Positions 11,560 to 23,415 of a DNA stretch of 64,000 nt are shown here, one piece after another. Each line of letters starts with the position of its first letter. Position 1 is the first letter of the stretch. The position numbers and the translations under genes are program-made. This DNA is from Coenobita brevimanus (Eukaryota > Arthropoda > Malacostraca > Decapoda > Coenobitidae). A model generated the notes under the pieces. The model was not told the DNA's origin. It did not search any database and saw nothing but the letters and a program-made list of their open reading frames with translations. Where the stretch lies: positions 40,024,159-40,088,158 of the forward strand of contig CM064715.1 of the NCBI GenBank assembly GCA_032717465.1. The letters are read 5' to 3'.

Positions 11560-13335
11560 GAGTCTGTCGTGAAGGAATTCCTAATCTGTTTAGGCTGTCT
11601 CGCTCTTCCCTTCCTCCTCCACCCTCTTCTTCACCTCCCTACCCCTCCATTCCCCCTGCATCTTCCTTCCCTCCCTCCTGCTCCTTCTCCTCTCTCTCCC
11701 CCTCCCCTCTCCTCGGCTCTCCCTCTCCCTCCCCTCTCCTCCTCCCTGTGTCTCACCTTCCTCCCCTCCCACGCATTCTGCATTATCCCCTCTCTCACTC
11801 CCTCCACTTTCCTCACATTGCTTTTCTTGCCCTTGCTTCATCTCCCTCTGCCAACCCTCACCTCCTGTCCCTCTCCCTGCCTCACACCCTTCCTCTTCCC
11901 TTACCCTACCTTTCTCCCCCTCCCCCGTCTCACCTCTCCTGTTTCACCCTGCCTCACCTATCTTCCTGCCTCACCAATCTCTCTCTACCTACCTAACCCT
12001 CACACCTTCCTCTCATCAGTCTTTGTGCCTCACCCACCTGCCTCACCCTGCCTCATGCATCTTTCCTTATCTTTCCTCACACCCTGCCTTCTTCAGTTTC
12101 CTTCTCTTGTCTTACCATTCTGCCTTTCCTGGCTCACCATTTTCCCTCTCAGCCGCACCGTTTGTCCTCTCCTTGCCTCACCATCCTGCCTTCCTTGCCT
12201 CACCATTCTCCCTTTTCCTTCCTCATTAGTCTCCCTTCCCTTGATCTATCACTCATCTTGCTAAGCTACTACCTTTCCCTGCCTCAGCAGCCTCCCTCCC
12301 TTTTTACCTCTCTTTGCCTCTGTCTCCCTTGCACCTCCACTCTCCCTCCCTTGCCTCACCTGTCATCCACCCTGCCCCATCATTTACCCTCTCCTGCCTC
12401 GCCGGTAATTCTCTCTTGCGTCTCCAAACTCTGCCTCACCATTCTCTCTCCCTCTGCCCCGTCGTCCCCCTTCCTCATCACCTTCCCCCTGCCTCAGCAC
12501 ACTCATCCATATCCCATCAGTCATCCTCCCCTGGCGCCCTGCTTCACAAGTCTTGCTCCCCCTGCCTTACCTTTCCCCTGCCTTACCTTCCCCCCGCCTT
12601 ACCTTCCCTCTACCTTACCTTCCCCCTGCCTTACCTTTCCCCTGCCTTACCTTCCCTCTGCCTTACCTTCCCCCTGCCTTACCTTCTCCCTACCTAACCT
12701 TTCTCTTGCCTTACCCTTGCCGTACCTTTCCTCTACCTTACCTTCCCCATGCATTACCCATTTTCCTATCTCAGTCTCACTCTCCGTCTTGTCTTTTCCT
12801 TATCGTCATTCTGGGTCACCTTCACTCATTCAGTCCCACTCTCACTGCCTCTGCCACACCCTGACTACCTCACCCACACTGCCTCATTTTCACTGCCTCA
12901 CCTTCATTACCTCATTCTCACAACTTCACCCTCACTGCTTCACCCTCACTTCCTCACCCACAGCTTCACCTTCACTGCCCCACCCTCACTAAGTCTGCTT
13001 TAGCCCTCACTGCCTCACGGTCACTGCCTCACCCTCACTGCCTTTGCCTCACCCTCATTGCCTTTACCTCACCCTCACTGCCTCACTCAAATTCATGCCG
13101 CACCCTATCCCTTCTATCCCTTCAGCCTAAAGAAGTAATTTTTCTCAAATTCTTGCGGCTACCAGAGGATTTTATTTAACCCAGAAAGCGCCCAACCCCT
13201 CCTGTTCGGAAACCTGAATAAAATCGTCTGGTGATAGCTACAATACAATAAACTTTTTCGTCACCGTACATAAGGAAGTCATCAGTCCGTTCCGTCTTCT
13301 CAGTCATTTATATTAAGCTCCATTCACCTTACCAA

Positions 13336-13381
<46 letters not shown>

Positions 13382-14600
13382 CTCGTTACCTCACTCACTA
13401 TACTCTTATTTTCTGCCTGTCTCACCCACCCTCACCCTAAAACCCTTCACTTCTATGATGCATTTTCGTAGTTTCCTCCTGGAAGCTCCAAACTAGAATG
13501 TTGATCTCAGTGAAGGTTTCTAGCATTTGAGGGGTTAGTGAAGAGTACATCAAACCCTTTCACTTGGAGAAATCTTTATTACACCAAATAAACCTTTGTG
13601 GGTGTAAGTGTATTTTTGGACTGTGTTCCCGGTTTAAAGGGGTGAATCTTTTTTTTTTTTTTTTTTTTTGCCTCATACACTGTTCCATACTTCCCTTACC
13701 CTTCCTTATCTCTTTCTCACTCTGTCTTCCCCTGCCTTATCCCTCCCTCACCTAGCCTCGCTCTTCCCTTACCTTTCTTCCCACTTTTAACCCTGACTCA
13801 CTCCGCCCTCAACCTGTCCCATCTTCCCTCACTGCCTTACCTTCCCTAACCCAACTTCACCCCTCCCTTACGCTGCCTCACCCCTCCTTCGCCCTTCCTG
13901 TCCACGCCCTTAACCTGTTTAACCCCTCCCTCAACCCTGTCTCACTTACCCTCACCCTGTCTTACCCTCCCTGGCCATGCTTCATCTCTCCCTTAACCTA
14001 TGTTACCCCTCTCTTACCCTGCCTTACCTCTCCCTTATTCTGTCTCACCTTCCATTTTCTAAACTCACCTCTCTTTCCAAGCCTCACCCTGTGTCACCCC
14101 ACCCTTACCCTGCGTCACACTTATTTCACGCTATCTTACTTCCCCTTTGCACTTCTCATCAACGAAATAATTACCGTAGAAAGAGTAATAAAATTCATTA
14201 ACGCAAGTAATTAAAGAAACTGTGAAGGGAATGAAAATAAAAACAGAAAATGGACTGTGACGTAGCAGTAGCCGACGTAAACAAAGAGACTCGTTCCTGA
14301 TGTGGGCAGCGTGGGAAGGAAGACTTCTCTCACACATCCACCCTCTCACTTTCACACTCTCACACAAATTGTATCTCAATCTCACACTCTCTCACGCATC
14401 TTTCCACACTCTCATACCTTCTATCTCACTCACACACTCTCGCACTATCTCTCAGACTCCCTCCTAAATTGCCGCCGTCACGCCCGCGAGCCTCACAGGG
14501 GACACCGGGACCTGGACACGCTTTAACTCGCCTCTTGTGTCCTGACCTCTCACGTTCTGAAGGTGGCGCCTCTCTCACTCCCTCCCTCACACTGCCTGCC
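11560..14600. repeat. Pyrimidine-rich minisatellite block
   Basis: Most of this stretch is CT-rich on the plus strand and built of short degenerate units. A 15-16-bp unit CTGCCTTACCTTCCCC is tandem at about 12555-12760, and CACTGCCTCACCCT-like units fill 12845-13085 and recur at 13750-14150. (CT)n lies at 13338-13380 and a T run at 13650-13668. Two copies of the dispersed CCAGACGATTTTATT module occur at 13162-13231. Ser/Pro/Leu-rich open frames here are compositional. Confidence 0.8.
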
Positions 14601-14607
14601 GCGTAAC

Positions 14608-14608
14608 A

Positions 14609-14646
<38 letters not shown>

Positions 14647-14759
14647 GTGTGTGCGTGTGTGTGTTTGTTATCAATCCATATGTCTGTGTTTTTTTCTGAC
14701 CCGCTAGTTTTGTTAGAGGAAACCCTGATTTTTTTTTTTTCATTAAGTTACCTCATTCC

Positions 14760-14819
<60 letters not shown>

Positions 14820-14981
14820 CTCCTCCTCCTCCTCCTCCTCCTCCAGCTTTATCCCTGTCAACCAGAGTGTAAGGGAACAGAACCTCCAATCTTCTGTGCA
14901 GTCCCCCTTAACCGCCAGTTGGGGACACATACACGAACTCGTAGAAAATGGGAGACAAGGGGGAGATAGTAGGAGAAACAG

Positions 14982-15045
<64 letters not shown>
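14608..15045. repeat. Compound microsatellites (CT)n, (CTC)n, (GT)n, (GA)n
   Basis: (CT)n at 14610-14641; (CT)n then (CTC)n at 14764-14844; (TG)n at 14982-15017 directly joined to (GA)n at 15018-15045. Confidence 0.93.
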
Positions 15046-15053
<8 letters not shown>

Positions 15054-15536
15054 AAACAGAATAGAAGAGGTAAAAAAAAAAAGGGGAAAGAAATTAAAGT
15101 GAAAAAGACGGCAGAGACCAAAGAAAATGAAAAGACGAAGAAAAATAGAAAGAAGCAAAGATCAGTAAGTGAGAGGAAATATGGAGGAAGAGGGAGAAAA
15201 AAAGAGGGAAAGGGAAGAAAAATGGGAAGCAAGTGAGAAAAACCTGCGAGGGAAGGATGAAAGAGAAGAAAAGCTAAAGAAGAGAGAGAGGAGAGAAAGG
15301 AGGAGGTAAACAGTGAAAAACGAAAGCTGGAGGGGTTTTATAAAAGGAAGACAGAAAAGGGAAGAGGAAGAGAAGAGGGAAATATAAAGAAAAATTGAAG
15401 GGTGAGATAACAAATAAAGAAACGACGAGAAGGGAGATGAAGGAAGAATAATGGGATTGAGAGAATGTGAGATTAGTGTAAGACAGGGGTGGGGAACGTC
15501 CGGCCTCCGGGCCGTATAAGGCCCGCAAGACCATTT

Positions 15537-15633
<97 letters not shown>

Positions 15634-16155
15634 GTTCTGGGCTACAGCTGATTTTAAGTTGATAATTTTGTATGGCCAGCGAATGATGTTAAAAATATCT
15701 TAATAGCCCTTAACAGGAGAAAGGTTCCCCACCCCTGTTGTAAGACAACGAGTAAATTGAGATATGGAAGATTTTTATAGGAGGTTAACGATACCCGATA
15801 TAATTTATACTGTATTCTTCGCATACAAAATATAAGGATGATTAAAGAAATGACGGAAGAAAATAAGAAAACGAAAAATGGAGAAATGACCGAAAGAAAG
15901 GACAAGAAAATAATGAAGGAAATTAAAAAGAGGAAAAGTAAGTGAAAGAAAGGAAGGAAATTAGGCAAAAAAGAAGGAATAATATTACAGTAAACAAGAG
16001 AAAAGAGGAAACAAGAAGAAAGAAAGGAAGGTGGGAAAGCAAAAAAAGGAAGAGAATGGAAGAAATATGAACCAAAATTCAGGAAAGGAAAACATGAATA
16101 AACTGGAATAAAGAAAAAAACATAAAGAAAAAAAATTTAAAGTAAGTTAGAGAGA

Positions 16156-16211
<56 letters not shown>

Positions 16212-16720
16212 ATGGGCTGAAATGAATGGAAGAATCATAAAATATAGAAAGAAAAAGCAAGAGATATAAAGAAACAGCAGAGAAAATAAGGAAGCGATGA
16301 AAAGGAAGAAACATAGAGTTAAAAAGGAAAAAAATGAGAAAGAAGATTATAATAAAGAAAAAGAGCCAGAAAGAAAAGAAGTGAAGTGATAAGAAAGAAA
16401 GTAGAAGAAGGAAAAAGAAAAGGAAAGAAGAAAAATATGAAGAAAGAAGACAAGGAAACTGTGAGAATAGAACACAGAAAGAATGGGGGAGAAAAAGGAA
16501 GAAACAAATATATACAGAGAAAGGGACAAAAGGGAAAAACAACAAAAAAGAAAATAAGAGAGTGAGGCAGAAGGAAAGATGAAAGAAAGAAACGAAAGAA
16601 AGAATGAGTTACAAAAAGAAAGGAGACAAAGAAGGAGATGGGAACAGCGCAAAATCAACACTAACACTGTTTTTCAACGAGCCGTTTTCGTAGTAAAAAA
16701 TATCTTACAAATATTACATG
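15046..16720. repeat. Purine-rich tract interrupted by a MITE
   Basis: AG-rich plus strand at 15046-15470 and 15880-16640, with (GA)n at 16149-16208. The hAT-like MITE at 15484-15737 sits between the two purine blocks. No gene recognised. Confidence 0.75.
15484..15737. mobile_element. Non-autonomous hAT-like DNA transposon (MITE)
   Basis: The ends are inverted repeats: CAGGGGTGGGGAAC at the left, and its reverse complement (as GTTCCCCACCCCTG) at the right, identical over 14 bp. They are flanked by an 8-bp target duplication, GTGTAAGA at 15476-15483 and TTGTAAGA at 15738-15745, matching at 7 of 8 bases. TIRs starting CAG and 8-bp target duplications are hallmarks of the hAT superfamily. The interior has no coding potential and contains (AT)n at 15539-15632. 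It would depend on a transposase supplied from elsewhere. Confidence 0.9.
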
Positions 16721-16767
<47 letters not shown>

Positions 16768-16912
16768 TCAAGGGTTGCGTGAGGGTGGTGGTGATGCTGA
16801 GTCAGGTGTGTCGGGGAATCGACCCGCTACCACGATTAGCCTCTTCAGTCCGATGATGTGATTTGTATTTAATTCTTGCAACCTGTAGGCAATAGATAGA
16901 AAGACCTGATAG

Positions 16913-16965
<53 letters not shown>

Positions 16966-17993
16966 GGGGAGTTAAATGATACAAGGTTAGTTTCTTGTGA
17001 GGGTGTGACCTGCATCTCATCGTTATCTGCCATATTATACTGCTGGTATAATGGTGAACTGTGTCAAACAGTATCTTTATATTTATTCGTAAATTTCACA
17101 GTGGCCTAAGATTTTCGGAAGGTGGCTGAGAAGGTGTGACATTATGAACAAGTTGGCCGGGGCAGATTACATCATTGTGGATTGGTCCAAGTCAACAATT
17201 CCTTTGCACTTAACGGGTTCTGAATTACTGACATAATATTCCAATGCATTTGATTGTTATTACTGACTACCTTAGGATGATCGCATTTAGGTCTTGAGAC
17301 GGCTTTCGGAGGGTATAAGTTAACCCTTTAAGAAGTAGAGATTTTCCCAGGTTTAATATAATTCCTGTGTCTAGCTTTCGCAAAAATAAAGTATATAAAT
17401 TGCGCCGCCACTCCTGAATGGGTTAAGTATCACTGATCGTAACTGTACACATCTCGTAACGTTTTTAGACTAACAGTGAAATATAACTCACTTGACATGA
17501 CAGGAAACGTATCGTAACGTCATTTACGAAATAAGAGGATTTTTTTTCTTTTTTATGCCGTGTGGTGCTAGGCAAACTACAGCACATCACATACAAATTT
17601 TGATGGGTCAGTTTTTCACCTGAAGTTCACGAAAATCTAACAGTAAAGGTACGAAAACACAGCTTCCCGCCCTAAGTTTACTCTGAACAAAAATTTCACA
17701 TAAACCATTCTCAGTAAAATATTTCTAAATTCGTATACCATTTAACTACTTCTACAGCCGTCATGTCTGCGGACGGCCAACCTCGCATGATGAATTTGTC
17801 TCCAGCTGCCAAAGGGAAGAGCAAGAGAGAAAATAGACACACGTTAACTCCTTCAGACTGAGGATGAAATGTTGATTATTGTCATGACGTATGCTGATGA
17901 CTTTTTGAACTGAAGGGTCAGATATAGTAAAATTCATCAACTTCTTCACTACCACGGTGCTTCGCTAACCTGAATAAATCGTTCGGTACCAGG

Positions 17994-18029
<36 letters not shown>

Positions 18030-18211
18030 GTCATCGTACTGAAGGGTTAATGAGAGAAGAAATTTTAATGGTGGTGTTAGATATCTTCGAATGGATATGT
18101 ATTTTATCATCTTTAATGGAATTTTCCACTTTAAGAAGTATGCTTTGTGCACAGTCAGAAATATTGGTTATCTGCTTAATGATGAGCTGGGGTGAGGTAG
18201 GGATGCTGTGA

Positions 18212-18255
<44 letters not shown>
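16721..18255. other. No gene recognised; microsatellites and an oligo-A run
   Basis: (CT)n at 16722-16764, (GATA)n then (GA)n at 16910-16962, an A run at 17997-18025 and (GA)n at 18214-18255. The segment 17969-17992 carries a copy of the dispersed GATTTTATTCAG module in reverse orientation. Confidence 0.6.
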
Positions 18256-18258
<3 letters not shown>

Positions 18259-18771
18259 TTTAACACCAGTGTATCAAGAATCTGTTAAGCTGAAGGTAAA
18301 TCTGTGGTTGAAGAGAGAAAACAACAAACTCTGTCTTCTTAATAAAAACAAGTTGAAAGTTCAGCTTGACCCTCAGCGACTATTTCCTTCTGGAGTCGTA
18401 GTCATAAACTTTCCTAAAGATAAGTTGCTTGTATGATTGCTTGTTTAAATTCCTATCTTTCCTCATACATTCACCAAACACGTCACAACTAACGAGTAAA
18501 TAATAATGTGAATAATACAAGCCAGAGTGACTGCTGATAACGATTCACTACTTTCAAGATTTCCTATTTAAGATTTGGTTCACCTCTTGATCCTTCGCGA
18601 ATATGATGCCGGTTTCAGTGCCTCGGCGTCTTACATTTTCCATGGTATCTTCTGGAATTTGTGCAGTGTCTTGAGAGCGTGTTTGTATGTTTTGCCCGAC
18701 TCTGAACTTGTTATAGCAGTTAGTCTAATGGCATCTTGGATTTCGATTCGTTTACAGTTATTACCACTCCA

Positions 18772-18816
<45 letters not shown>

Positions 18817-18946
18817 TCTCTCTTAGGACATTTATATTCAGTTTAGGAGAGACTTTTAGAATTAGAACGGTTAGGTACAGCCATTATCATCTCCGTGACA
18901 ACTAGAGGACTCCCCAAAGTTAAAGAAAAATCGTCTTTAAATGGCA

Positions 18947-18993
<47 letters not shown>

Positions 18994-20465
18994 TAAAAGT
19001 ACTTATTGTGAAGGGGTTTAACCATTAAAATTCCTGTTACATTTTTCGCCTCCCTATCTCTTGACAATTTTATACAGGAAGCGGGAGATTTTTTCAGACT
19101 AGAGTGGTTTAACACAACTTTCATTAATCCCCTGCACTTTAGCGTCCCCCGTTTGTTTCCTTTTTCTTTTTCATTCTTTTTTTAGTTTGTTCTTGCCATC
19201 TACATACGATCATATTGAGCTTCGGGCAGATCTTTAATGGTGGACGGATTAATGAAGGCCAAATCTAACCCATCCACTTAAAAAGGTGAAGGTCTAAAAC
19301 CATCAGGGAAGTGGTGACAATGCCCTTCTCCAATCAGTGTTCCTTCCACCAGAAGGGCGATCCCAGAGACTCCAGTATGACCGTCTTTATAAACTTTCCT
19401 GACCTTAAGTTGTGTACAAGAGTGACTGTGCTATAAGATTGCCTGCACTCATACATCTACCAAGCATACGGGATCGTACCAAAGTGAACATTAAAGTGAG
19501 AAAGTACGAAAAACAAAGTGCTCTGTGATAATAGTCAACTGTTGGAGACTTGTTTATCCTGCAAGTTGGTTAGGATCCTTTATAAATGCGGCCCATGTCA
19601 CTCTCAGAAGGCTACCATTTTCTACGACACAGTGTTGCAATTGTGCCAGGGATATCGAAGGAAACTCCAATTGAATTTACTGATTAGTCATAGGCTGACT
19701 AACAAAAAGTAGAAGCAGATGAGCGCTGTGCTTATTCCATTTGCTAATACTGCTTGTTTCAGCTGAACAAAATCGTCTGGTGTCGGTATATGCACCTAGG
19801 TATATGTTTTTCAAGCAGAGACCAGTTTAATTAGGTAATATTTAACCTTTTAAGTGTTCGGATTTTCTTCTGCTGAACAAAATAATCTGATCCTAGCCTA
19901 AATTTAATTACATACCGGTAAGAGCGTTCACGGCATCAAATGGGCAAAAATTACTCATATGTGAAATTAACCAACTAGTTACTGTGGTGGGGCCATCATT
20001 TGTTAAAAGATTTACTTTTTTTTTTTTTTTTACACCGAGGGCAGACACCCATTCAAAGTAAAAACCTTGAGAACAGATACATAAAATTACTGTTGTATTT
20101 CCAACCACAACTACAGAACTTCATCGTTACGGTTAAATTTATGAGAAGGAACTGGAGAGGTTATACATTTTTTTAATAGTTACTTAAACAAGTTTCGGGA
20201 GAAAATAAAGCATAGATGAAAAAAATAAATAAAAAAGGGAAAAGTCCGGACTACATGAATCCCTCCCCCTCCTTCTGGATCTGCCACTGGACAACAAGTG
20301 TCAGTCTTATAAAAGTCAAGACCTATGATTACTCCAGGAACAGAAATTTTTACGTTATATATTGTAACATATTTCAGTACTATCGGCCACTGCAACACGA
20401 CACGCTAAGTTTTCCTCTCTCAGGATGATTGCGCCTGCTGTATTGAATATTAACATAACTAATTT
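18256..20465. other. No gene recognised
   Basis: Unassigned sequence with (CT)n at 18776-18808, (AAT)n at 18947-18991 and dispersed-module copies at 19761-19780 and 19871-19890. A segment of about 45 bp near 19541-19585 recurs in similar form near 24325-24368. The minus strand near 20255-20290 begins CAGTGGCAGATCCAGAAGG, which resembles the end of a DNA transposon, but I found no matching second end. Confidence 0.45.
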
Positions 20466-20467
20466 AA

Positions 20468-20492
20468 CCTAACCTAACGTAATGTAACCTAA
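20468..20492. repeat. Short CCTAA-like pentamer run
   Basis: Five consecutive pentamers read CCTAA, CCTAA, CGTAA, TGTAA, CCTAA. The arthropod telomere unit is TTAGG/CCTAA. The run is very short and may be chance. Confidence 0.35.
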
Positions 20493-20765
20493 GCTGACAA
20501 ACTAATCTAAAACCTTTACTAACCTACCTTGCATCTCAAAAAAAAAGAAAAAAAAAGTGTCAAAATAGACCAAAGTTCTAAAATTTGTAGTCCGGAAGTA
20601 GAAGAAGGCTTAGGACTGATGCTGCACGATGGTCACTGAAGCATATATATAATTCTTACTAAGTCATAGTTTTCCCATTGAATACGAAAGGCAAGAAACG
20701 AATATACCTCTAGCCAATCGTCCTGCTGGTGAACAAGGACATACGACAATCAGGCTTTTAAACTT

Positions 20766-20850
20766 ATGAGTCTGATTGGCTTGGAATTCGAACTCAGGTT
20801 TTTCCAGATGCGGGGTGACTGTGCTAACCATTACACCATCGGCTCCCCTG
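20766..20850 (-). mobile_element. tRNA-derived SINE head or tRNA-like fragment
   Basis: On the minus strand an A-box-like TGGTGTAATGG and a B-box-like GTTCGAATTCC are spaced as in a tRNA gene. The acceptor stem does not pair well and the anticodon arm is irregular, so I read it as the head of a SINE rather than a functional tRNA. The extent of the body is not clear. Confidence 0.5.
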
Positions 20851-21078
20851 TAGCCCTGACGGACGGGCCTGGGGAAGAAGCCAAAAAAGTTGTCGGTACC
20901 CCAGCAATTTCGTCAAACTTCAAATTTGTGCGTGAAGGTTGTATTATCTGTGGGGTCGCATCACTCTCGTTAAAGTTTTGGCAAATGGAGGCCCTTGCTT
21001 ATAATTACTGCCACGCTATAACACAAGGGAAAATTTTATGACACTGATTATCCTTTTTTTTTTTTATGTTTATGTGTT

Positions 21079-21079
<1 letters not shown>

Positions 21080-21136
<57 letters not shown>
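21080..21136. repeat. (CT)n microsatellite
   Basis: About 28 uninterrupted CT units. Confidence 0.95.
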
Positions 21137-21137
<1 letters not shown>

Positions 21138-21239
21138 GTTGTCATATCACCAGCAGAGCGAGGGCGAGAACTGTTTCCGCATTAATTTCATGTACAGTTT
21201 TAGGTTGCATTGTGTGTGAATTTGCATCATTATAGGTTA

Positions 21240-22299
21240 CCCCCTTCACCCTGAGGACATATTTCCCTTTTTTTTATTCTGGTTACAAAATACATGATTT
21301 TATGTATTTTAAAAGAATTATCTTGTACTATTTAAAAGGAAAAGAAAGAAAGAAAAAGAAAAAAGGAAAGAAACAAAGAAAAAGCAACTCATTGTTTTGA
21401 AGGGGTTGAAGTTTCGGCAAGGAGGGGCTTGCTAATAATATTTTTTTCCTTGACATTCACCACGACGACTTCTTTTTGTAACTTATTCTTGTTTCAACCA
21501 GACGATTTTATGCAGCTAAGGAAAGCCCTTGTAGTATGAGGTTTAATGAAGCCCACGTCTACTGTATCTCCTTCACTTCTAAGTTTCTCTCCAAATAAAA
21601 TCGTTTGAAGAGACCAGAAATAATACAAGCAAGACGCCCTCTTTGTGAAGGGAGGCTAACGGTTCAACAGAAAGGAAAAATGTACGCGATATGAATTTTT
21701 TGCGATTGCGTCAGATTACCACCAGAATAAGGAGGAAAGCTGTTGCCTGTTTGATTTCTGTCTGGGCTGTAAGGGTTCGAGTACAGAAAATTATTGTAAC
21801 GGTTTAACAAAAAGAAAAATGTTACGAGATACGATTTTTTTTTTTTTTTCTGGCAATTGTGTCGGATTAACAACAAAGGGAGGAGGAAAACTGCTGCCTG
21901 TTCGGTTTCAACTTGACGTCCTCTCGAGCCATGGCCAGCGTAACGGAGGCAAGAGTTCTTTCCTTGGGGCGAGTCACGGTCAAGGGTCATGACCTCCCGA
22001 CGCGGCCGAAAAAATGTTGTGTCGGCACCCTTGTTGCCTCTTACATTCTGAAACACTGAACGATGAGGCTTGACAATGACTGCAAGTTTGTGGTGCGGAA
22101 TCTGAACAACTCTGCCGTGACAGCACAGATTTTGTGTGGAATTTAGATACCGTCAAATCACTGTTTCAGGGCTTAAACGAAAGATGCCTTGGCGACACAC
22201 TGATTGGATAAACTGAGGATTTCTCAGTTGTTTCACTGTTTTGTGAAATAGTGAACAGAATCCATTCCAGTAGTTTTCGTACAGGAAATTGTAGGAGTT
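21240..22299. other. No gene recognised
   Basis: Unassigned sequence. It contains dispersed-module copies at 21498-21517 and 21592-21616. Two similar segments of about 80 bp near 21662-21750 and 21800-21890 (each with an aaaaatgt.cg.gatac.attttt core) look like a decayed direct duplication. Confidence 0.4.
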
Positions 22300-23415
22300 C
22301 TGGTAAATTACCAATATGCTGGGAATCGAACCAGGGACTCTCAGATGAGAGCCAGGCAGCATACCACTACACCACGACCAGGTAAAAGTTAACTCACGTT
22401 GTCACAATCTTGTAACCAACGTCCCTCCGCCCCCACTGTGGGCATCAAGAGGATGAGTTAACCCCCTGGCACTCGGGCAAGTAGATGCTTTTAATCTATC
22501 CCAAACACTTACGGCAAGTCAGAATGAAGGGGGAAACCTGTACTGAGAGTCCCTGGTTCGATTCCCAGCATATTGGTAATTTACCAGATGATTTTTCCTG
22601 TGTACAGTACAGGTTTCCCCCTTCATTCTGACTTGCCGTAAGTGTTTGGGATAGATTAAAAGCATCTACTTGCCCAAGTGCCAGGGGGTTAACTCATCCT
22701 CTTGATGCCCACAGTGGGGGCGGAGGGACGTTGGTTACAAGATTGTGACAACGTGAGATAACTTTTACCTGGTCGTGGTGTAGTGGTATGCTGCCTGGCT
22801 CTCATCTGAGAGTCCCTGGTTTGATTCCCAGCATATTGGTAATTTACCAGATGATTTTTCCTGTGTACAGTACAGGTTTCCCCCTTCATTCTGACTTGCC
22901 GTAAGTGTTTGGGATAGATTAAAAGCATCTACTTGCCCGAGTGCCAGGGGGTTAACTCATCCTCTTGATGCCCACAGTGGGGGCGGAGGGACGTTGGTTA
23001 CAAGATTGTGACAACGTGAGTTAACTTTTACCTGGTCGTGGTGTAGTGGTATGCTGCCTGGCTCTCATCTGAGAGTCCCTGGTTCGATTCCCAGCATATT
23101 GGTAATTTACCAGATGATTTTTCCTGTGTACAGTACAGGTTCTCCCTTCATTCTGACTTGCCGTAAGTGCTTGGGATAGATTAAAAGCATCTACTTGCCC
23201 GAGTGCCAGGGGGTTAACTCATCCTCTTGATGCCCACAGTGGGGGCGGAGGGACGTTGGTTACAAGATTGTGACAACGTGAGTTAATTTTTACCTGGTCG
23301 TGGTGTAGTGGTATGCTGCCTGGCTCTCATCTGAGAGTCCCTGGTTCGATTACCAGCATATTGGTAATTTACCAGATGATTTTTCCTGTGTACAGTACAG
23401 GTTTCCCCCTTCAAA
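22300..23415. repeat. Tandem and inverted array of a 262-bp tRNA-derived repeat
   Basis: The monomer starts with a tRNA-like head. On the plus strand, TGGTGTAGTGG fits the RNA polymerase III A box and GGTTCGATTCC fits the B box. Heads lie at 22769, 23032 and 23294 on the plus strand (spacings 263 and 262 bp), with a partial unit before them and one inverted unit on the minus strand at 22300-22544. The inverted unit pairs with 22607-22851 across a 62-bp spacer, giving 245-bp arms that I count as differing at about three positions. The body contains a Gly/Cys-rich GTGGGGGCGGAGGGACG segment. The elements may be SINE copies amplified in tandem. The hairpin GCTCTC-ATCT-GAGAG replaces a normal anticodon arm, so they are not tRNA genes. 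Confidence 0.9.

Noticed and set aside
11377..13003. Ser/Pro/Leu-rich open frames up to 295 codons
   Set aside because: Pyrimidine-rich minisatellite sequence; no splice signals, domains or codon pattern.
20255..20290. DNA transposon end CAGTGGCAGATCCAGAAGG
   Set aside because: No matching inverted end or target duplication found within about 1 kb.
22769..22840. Functional tRNA genes in the tandem array
   Set aside because: A and B boxes are good, but the acceptor stem does not pair and the anticodon arm is a tight GCTCTC-ATCT-GAGAG hairpin.
22300..23415. CRISPR array
   Set aside because: The 262-bp units are contiguous copies without distinct spacers, in eukaryotic DNA.
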